Origin: JBDGYE01 sp039584255
Lineage (GTDB): Bacteria > Gemmatimonadota > Gemmatimonadetes > Palauibacterales > Palauibacteraceae
DNA length: 10,562 nucleotides
Reading direction: 5' to 3'
NCBI GenBank assembly: GCA_039584255.1
Contig: JBDGYE010000093.1
Coordinates: 1 to 10,562, forward strand
Position 1 is the first letter of the stretch, and each line of letters starts with the position of its first letter. Below, piece by piece: positions 8,001-10,562 of this stretch. Made by a program: the position numbers and the translations under genes. The notes beneath the pieces are model-generated. The model was not told where the DNA came from, ran no database searches, and was given only the letters and a program-made list of their open reading frames with translations.

Positions 8001-8300
8001 CCTGATGTCGGTGAGGCTCGTCGTCTGGAAGCCCAGTCGCTGGGCCGTCACCGTGTAGATTCCGACCGGCATCGACGGAAAGCGGTACCGCCCTTCGTTG
8101 GTCGCGGTCGTGCGGAGGACGACGCCGGTGGCCTGATTGGTCGCCGTGATCTCGGCCGCCGCGACGGGCTCGCCGGTAGACGCCGTCACACTCCCGCGGA
8201 TCGATCCTGTGGTCTGCTGCGCGAGCGACGTGCCGGCAAAGGCGAAGACCAGGACTCCCGCGAGCAGTGGGACGCGTCTGAACAGTAACCGTCCGTTCAT
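5076..8300 (-). CDS. Oar-like TonB-dependent receptor with N-terminal carboxypeptidase-regulatory domain
   Basis: This is a predicted outer-membrane active transporter powered by TonB-ExbBD; the substrate is unknown. From ATG 8300 it has 1074 aa. Residues 1-27 are a signal peptide (LLAGVLVFAFAGTSLA, cut before QQ). Residues about 33-115 are a carboxypeptidase-regulatory-like beta sandwich (GSIRGSV, NEGRYRF, GIYTVTAQRLGF). EALTVTAE at 121-128 is a candidate TonB-box-like segment. The plug follows (NIPVAGRNFSDLAALSPRV, later GGVINTVTKSGTNTIHGS), then the long barrel, which includes SRPRIGFTYDP-like strands (SPRIGFTYDP) and the family loop DGDANADGGSSNDRAF. The chain ends in VGVRWVF, with the terminal aromatic typical of outer-membrane barrels. 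Eight cysteines occur only as four close pairs. An in-frame extension to 8582 exists, but an AAGGAG seven bases before ATG 8300 and the signal peptide fix the start. Confidence 0.93.
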   Translation of the reverse strand: MNGRLLFRRVPLLAGVLVFAFAGTSLAQQTTGSIRGSVTASTGEPVAAAEITATNQATGVVLRTTATNEGRYRFPSMPVGIYTVTAQRLGFQTTSLTDIRVNLGATNLANFILEVAVAELEALTVTAETPFIDPDQSGVVDLITAEEVQNIPVAGRNFSDLAALSPRVGVDVGDGTGGGLSIGGGRRGANIIQIDGAGTTGTFFGGEARGSDRIPFAFSIETVQEFQVITNAFDVEFGFFSGGVINTVTKSGTNTIHGSLFGYFRDDKFTKDDFFGRETDFSSRQLGGTLSGPLIRDKLHFFVAVERQDRDEPVIALPNRNDVPDPSSQRAHPDSVGRFLDILENTYGVTDETGVFSQTQDEWSIFARLDWQISPKHRLTGRYNYTDLEQLGDRIGTDETFLNGGIFNNTGRSAVLQLNSIFKPTLWNDFRAQLAFEPRPREANTLLPESEVNVVSDWPDGTSSSLRGMECCNDAVLPNNLEETTLELVDNLNILVQQHQVKLGAHFNLFDYENFFFFNQQGQFDFNSLSDFENGIVDDFGRNLPNPGPDGEFFTDDDVTPIAIYKTYELAMYAQDAWRASDQFTLTGGVRLDLTRIPDAAPLNTELEASLGIRTDEKPEGTYFSPRIGFTYDPSRVGTSVFRGGVGLFYGRFPSVLYSNSLLNTGANQLNLFCQDEEAPVPDYDAYKQDLRNIPTACVGGAEAAAPIPNINAFDADFKYPKTWKFSAGYEQEVFRGFRVGIDALYATTTQNFYVEDRNLLDEQFRSGIENRPVHAPADELSSSSGRPGFGDNRIDTDFGQVLLHTSPAEARTWQATFTIGQRGNGWSWNFGYTWNNSRDNASYSCCISSTAQFETPTAGNPNFLGARGDELVGTWGRADFERTHNFVLSGIWEATSWLSLAGIWRTYSGRPWTPIIDGDANADGGSSNDRAFVGTNLVFENGQEDIDLLNLHIQNFDCLQGEVGQIARRNSCKNDFFSQLDLRFILRGTISGVHRLELLVDVFNVLNMLNSDWSRNVGVPQFGDERQLLEIEGFDEATETYTYSVNPSFGEEIDLVPFRTQQGSLQVGVRWVF

Positions 8301-8307
8301 CGGCCTG

Positions 8308-8313
8308 CTCCTT
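8308..8313 (-). promoter_or_regulatory. AAGGAG ribosome binding site of the TonB receptor gene
   Basis: AAGGAG on the minus strand is seven bases before ATG 8300. It decides the start against a 94-codon in-frame extension whose residues look unlike protein and lack a signal peptide. Confidence 0.8.
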
Positions 8314-8417
8314 CGAAAAGGGTACACAAAAGAGAACGACATTGAACTGTGGATACGGGAAAGGATGAGCGGCCGCTGCGGCAGACGGCAGGCACGAGTT
8401 GCCTGCAACAGACCGAG

Positions 8418-8428
8418 CACGAATCGTG
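8418..8428. promoter_or_regulatory. Palindrome CACGA-A-TCGTG, possible operator
   Basis: This perfect 5+1+5 inverted repeat lies about 120 bases upstream of the receptor start codon in an otherwise gene-free region. Its size fits a half-site pair for a dimeric regulator, but an 11-base palindrome can occur by chance and I recognise no specific regulator motif. Confidence 0.25.
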
Positions 8429-8640
8429 TCTGGGAACCGAACATCGGAAGCCTCAAAGGACTATCCAGTAACGAGTTCCCGCATTGGCAGGAGAATCCTG
8501 ACTCTGACACTACTCGTCTGGGAGTCTCGGCGCAACGCCACGCGGCCGAAGGGCTCGGATGCTGAGCCGGGAGATGTTGCATGGTACCTCAAACGGACGT
8601 GTCTACTATTGGGTACGAATGATCGAACAGGGTCGTAACG

Positions 8641-9678
8641 TCAATCCGCAAGGGCCCGAATCTCGAGCTCCACCTCCGCCACCAGCGCCTCCCTCTCGGC
8701 ATGCGGCAGAAAGGCGCTCCGGAAGCCGCTCAGAACCAGATCGCCGATCTCCTCGAGACCGAACCCCAGATACTGGAACGCGCGAAGGTACTCCTCCGTG
8801 ACCGTGGTGCCGCTCATCAGCCGGTTGTCGGTGTTCAGGCTGACGACCAGCCCCTCGTCGTAGTACCGGCGGAGGGGGTGCTGGCCGAATGACTCTACGG
8901 CGTGCGTCTGTACGTTGCTGGTCAGGCAGATCTCGATCGGGATACGGTGGTCGGCGACGTAGCGCTTCAGGTCCGGGTCCTCGAACAGACGGGTCCCGTG
9001 ACCGATCCGGTGGGCTCCGCACGCGTGAATCGCCTGGTGAATCGATCCCGGACCGTCCGCCTCGCCGGCGTGGACCGTGACGTTCATGTTGGCCTCGCGC
9101 ACGCGCCGGAAGGCCTCTACGTGATCGGCGGGGGGGTTGCCCAGCTCGCCGCCTGCCAGGTCGAACGCCGCCACGCCCCTGTCCTTCCAGGCCACGGCCA
9201 GGTCGGCCAGGGCCACCGACGTCTCCGGCGGGAGATTCCGGATGCCGCAGATGATGAGACCGGCGCGGATCCCGAGCTCCTCTTCTGCGCGGCGCATCCC
9301 CCTCAGCGGCGCCTCGACGGTTTCGTCCAGCGTCATGCCGGCCTCGGTGTGGAGGATCGGCGAGTACCGGATCTCCAGGTAGCGGACGTTCTCGGCCGCC
9401 GCGTCCTCGCACAGCTCGTAGGCCACGCGCTCCATCGCCTCCGGGCGCTGCATCACCGACAGGGTGAGGTCGAAGCGCTTCAGATAGTCCACCAGATCCG
9501 CGGCGTCCTGGACGAACAGGTAGTCGTACAGCGACTCGGCGTCGGCGTACGGGAGCTCGACGCCCGCCTCATCAGCCAGCTCGAGGATCGTCCCCGGCCG
9601 GAGCGATCCGTCCAGGTGGACGTGCAGCTCCGCCTTCGGCATCGCCAGAATCCGCTCGCGCATCTCTTTCCGGTTCAT
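8641..9678 (-). CDS. add: Adenosine deaminase family hydrolase
   Basis: The enzyme is a zinc-dependent amidohydrolase TIM barrel that deaminates adenosine to inosine in purine salvage, in the cytoplasm. It is 345 aa, a normal length. Catalytic motifs are in order: PKAELHVHLDGSLRP with metal ligands H19 and H21, VTVHAGEADGP with H203 and the conserved E206, HRIGHGTRLFED with H227, TSNVQTHAV, and SLNTDNRLMSGTTVTEEY with D284. After TD the sequence is NRL where many adenosine deaminases have DP; the NRLMSGTT form also occurs in bacterial family members. Some homologues act on aminodeoxyfutalosine (menaquinone synthesis) or other adenosine derivatives, so substrate is likely but not proven. The start overlaps the ppdK stop (ATGA), and GGAGG at 9686-9690 lies seven bases upstream, so the gene is probably translated from the same message. 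Confidence 0.88.
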   Translation of the reverse strand: MNRKEMRERILAMPKAELHVHLDGSLRPGTILELADEAGVELPYADAESLYDYLFVQDAADLVDYLKRFDLTLSVMQRPEAMERVAYELCEDAAAENVRYLEIRYSPILHTEAGMTLDETVEAPLRGMRRAEEELGIRAGLIICGIRNLPPETSVALADLAVAWKDRGVAAFDLAGGELGNPPADHVEAFRRVREANMNVTVHAGEADGPGSIHQAIHACGAHRIGHGTRLFEDPDLKRYVADHRIPIEICLTSNVQTHAVESFGQHPLRRYYDEGLVVSLNTDNRLMSGTTVTEEYLRAFQYLGFGLEEIGDLVLSGFRSAFLPHAEREALVAEVELEIRALAD

Positions 9679-10562
9679 GGCGCTTCCTCCGCCTCGCGGA
9701 GCGCCGCGTGGGCCGCGGCTAGGCGAGCAACGGGAACGCGGAAGGGCGAGCAGGAGACGTAGTCCATCCCCAGATCGTGGCAGAAGATCACGGAGTCCGG
9801 GTCGCCGCCGTGCTCTCCGCAGATGCCGATCTTCAGGTCCGGCCGCCGGCCGCGGCCCTCGTCCACCGCCACGCGCATCAGCCGGCCCACCCCCTCCTGG
9901 TCGATCGATTGGAACGGGTCCCTGGCATACACGCCCGCCTCGACGTAGGCAGGCAAGAAAGTGCCCGCGTCGTCGCGCGACAGACCGAGCGCCGTCTGCG
10001 TGAGGTCGTTGGTTCCGAACGAGAAGAACTCGGCCACCTCCGCGATCCGGCCCGCCGTCAGGCAGGCGCGCGGCAACTCGATCATGGTGCCGACCAGGTA
10101 GGGCACGGAGTCGTCGCGCTCGGAGAAGACCTCTCGGGCCGTGCTCTCGACGATCTCGTGCTGGTGGCTGAACTCGTCCACGTGCCCCACCAGAGGGACC
10201 ATGATCTCCGGCCGGACGTCCACGCCCTCCGCCTTCACCGCCAGGGCCGCCTCCAGGATGGCCCGGGCCTGCATGCGCGTGATCTCGGGATGGGAGTAGC
10301 CCAGGCGGCAGCCCCGGTGTCCCAGCATCGGGTTCGCCTCGTGGAGTCGGCTCACGGCCGCCTCGATCTCCTGCGACGGCCTCCCGAGCCTCCCGGCCAG
10401 CCGGTCCACCTCGCTCCGTTCGGACGGGAGGAACTCGTGCAGCGGCGGATCGAGTAGCCGGATCGTCACCGGCAGGCCGTCCATGGCCCGGAAGATCCCC
10501 TCGAAGTCCGACCGCTGCATGGGAAGGAGCTTGTCCAGGGCCCGCGTGCGTCCCTCGGCGTC
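9675..10562 (-). CDS. ppdK: Pyruvate, phosphate dikinase, C-terminal PEP/pyruvate-binding domain (5' end outside window)
   Basis: PPDK interconverts pyruvate, ATP and phosphate with phosphoenolpyruvate, AMP and pyrophosphate. The frame is open at the right edge; 295 C-terminal residues are visible, so the ATP-grasp domain and the swivelling phosphohistidine domain lie outside. The visible TIM barrel is complete in signatures: LLPMQRSDFEGIFRAMDG and RLLDPPLHEFLP at the start, GHRGCRLG, EIMVPLVG, GTMIELPRACL with the metal-binding Glu, FFSFGTNDLTQTALGLSRDD with the Asn-Asp pair, and GICGEHGGDP with the catalytic Cys encoded at 9819-9821. The LPMQRSDF and LDPPLHEF motifs favour PPDK over PEP synthase and enzyme I. 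Its stop overlaps the deaminase start by four bases. Confidence 0.95.
   Translation of the reverse strand, partial: DAEGRTRALDKLLPMQRSDFEGIFRAMDGLPVTIRLLDPPLHEFLPSERSEVDRLAGRLGRPSQEIEAAVSRLHEANPMLGHRGCRLGYSHPEITRMQARAILEAALAVKAEGVDVRPEIMVPLVGHVDEFSHQHEIVESTAREVFSERDDSVPYLVGTMIELPRACLTAGRIAEVAEFFSFGTNDLTQTALGLSRDDAGTFLPAYVEAGVYARDPFQSIDQEGVGRLMRVAVDEGRGRRPDLKIGICGEHGGDPDSVIFCHDLGMDYVSCSPFRVPVARLAAAHAALREAEEAP
9686..9690 (-). promoter_or_regulatory. GGAGG ribosome binding site of the deaminase inside the end of ppdK
   Basis: GGAGG on the minus strand, seven bases before ATG 9678, lies within the last codons of ppdK. It supports ATG 9678 as the deaminase start and allows both coupled and independent initiation. 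Confidence 0.75.

Larger units (their letters stand above)
8301..8640 (-). promoter_or_regulatory. 340-base gene-free region between the deaminase stop and the TonB receptor start
   Basis: This stretch is visibly less GC-rich than the genes around it. It should hold the receptor promoter and any operator. I see no confident -35/-10 pair and no known riboswitch core. Visible elements are an 11-base palindrome (8418-8428), a five-base-pair hairpin GGCTC/GAGCC (8552-8556 with 8564-8568), and two copies of TTTGAGG on the minus strand, near 8585-8593 and 8453-8460. Open frames that cross it on either strand have no homology that I recognise. A terminator for the ppdK-ada transcript is not obvious. 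Confidence 0.45.

Noticed and set aside
8301..8582. A 94-codon N-terminal extension of the TonB receptor
   Set aside because: It would bury the signal peptide inside the protein. The perfect ribosome binding site before ATG 8300 and the composition of the stretch argue against it.
8399..8638. A 79-codon plus-strand open frame in the receptor leader region
   Set aside because: No ribosome binding site, hydrophobic pattern or motif supports it. It is probably chance in a gene-free region.
1..10562. CRISPR arrays, insertion sequences, tRNA genes, phage genes or a defence system
   Set aside because: I saw no regularly spaced repeats, terminal inverted repeats with a transposase, tRNA-like cloverleaf, or any gene of these classes. 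All seven genes are accounted for by other families or, for the lipoprotein, unknown.

Overview
The window is a GC-rich stretch of bacterial chromosome carrying seven protein-coding genes, two of them cut by the window edges. I see no tRNA, rRNA, CRISPR array, insertion sequence or phage gene. The organism is probably a Gram-negative from an environmental phylum. The evidence is an Oar-like TonB-dependent receptor with an N-terminal carboxypeptidase-regulatory domain, an outer-membrane-type lipoprotein signal, a LapA-domain protein, and strong G+C bias with AGGAGG-type ribosome binding sites. Such receptors are abundant in Gemmatimonadota and Acidobacteriota. I favour Gemmatimonadota, but this is inference from gene style and not a phylogeny.

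Left half, plus strand (2-4565): the C-terminal part of MiaB (tRNA ms2i6A methylthiotransferase) is followed, with a one-base stop/start overlap, by a small LapA-domain membrane protein. Next comes ComEC/Rec2, the inner-membrane DNA-uptake channel, and then class I fructose-1,6-bisphosphatase. The start of comEC is the most irregular point in the window. An ideal Shine-Dalgarno and ATG at 888-902 lead into a frame that stops at 998. The ComEC frame itself is open from 968 and encodes a plausible first membrane segment before its first usable start codon, GTG 1088. This looks like a one-base frame break.

Right half, minus strand (4587-10562), in order of transcription: the C-terminal part of pyruvate phosphate dikinase, an adenosine deaminase family enzyme overlapping it by four bases (ATGA), a 340-base gene-free leader, the large TonB-dependent receptor, a short intergenic stretch with two hairpins, and a small lipoprotein that converges on the fructose-bisphosphatase gene.

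Together the genes are mostly housekeeping: tRNA modification, DNA uptake, gluconeogenesis (PPDK makes PEP, FBPase makes fructose 6-phosphate), purine salvage and outer-membrane import. I found no convincing novel multi-gene system. The points worth a second look are the comEC 5' end, four cysteine pairs in the receptor barrel, the ppdK-ada coupling, the uncharacterised lipoprotein and the receptor leader region.
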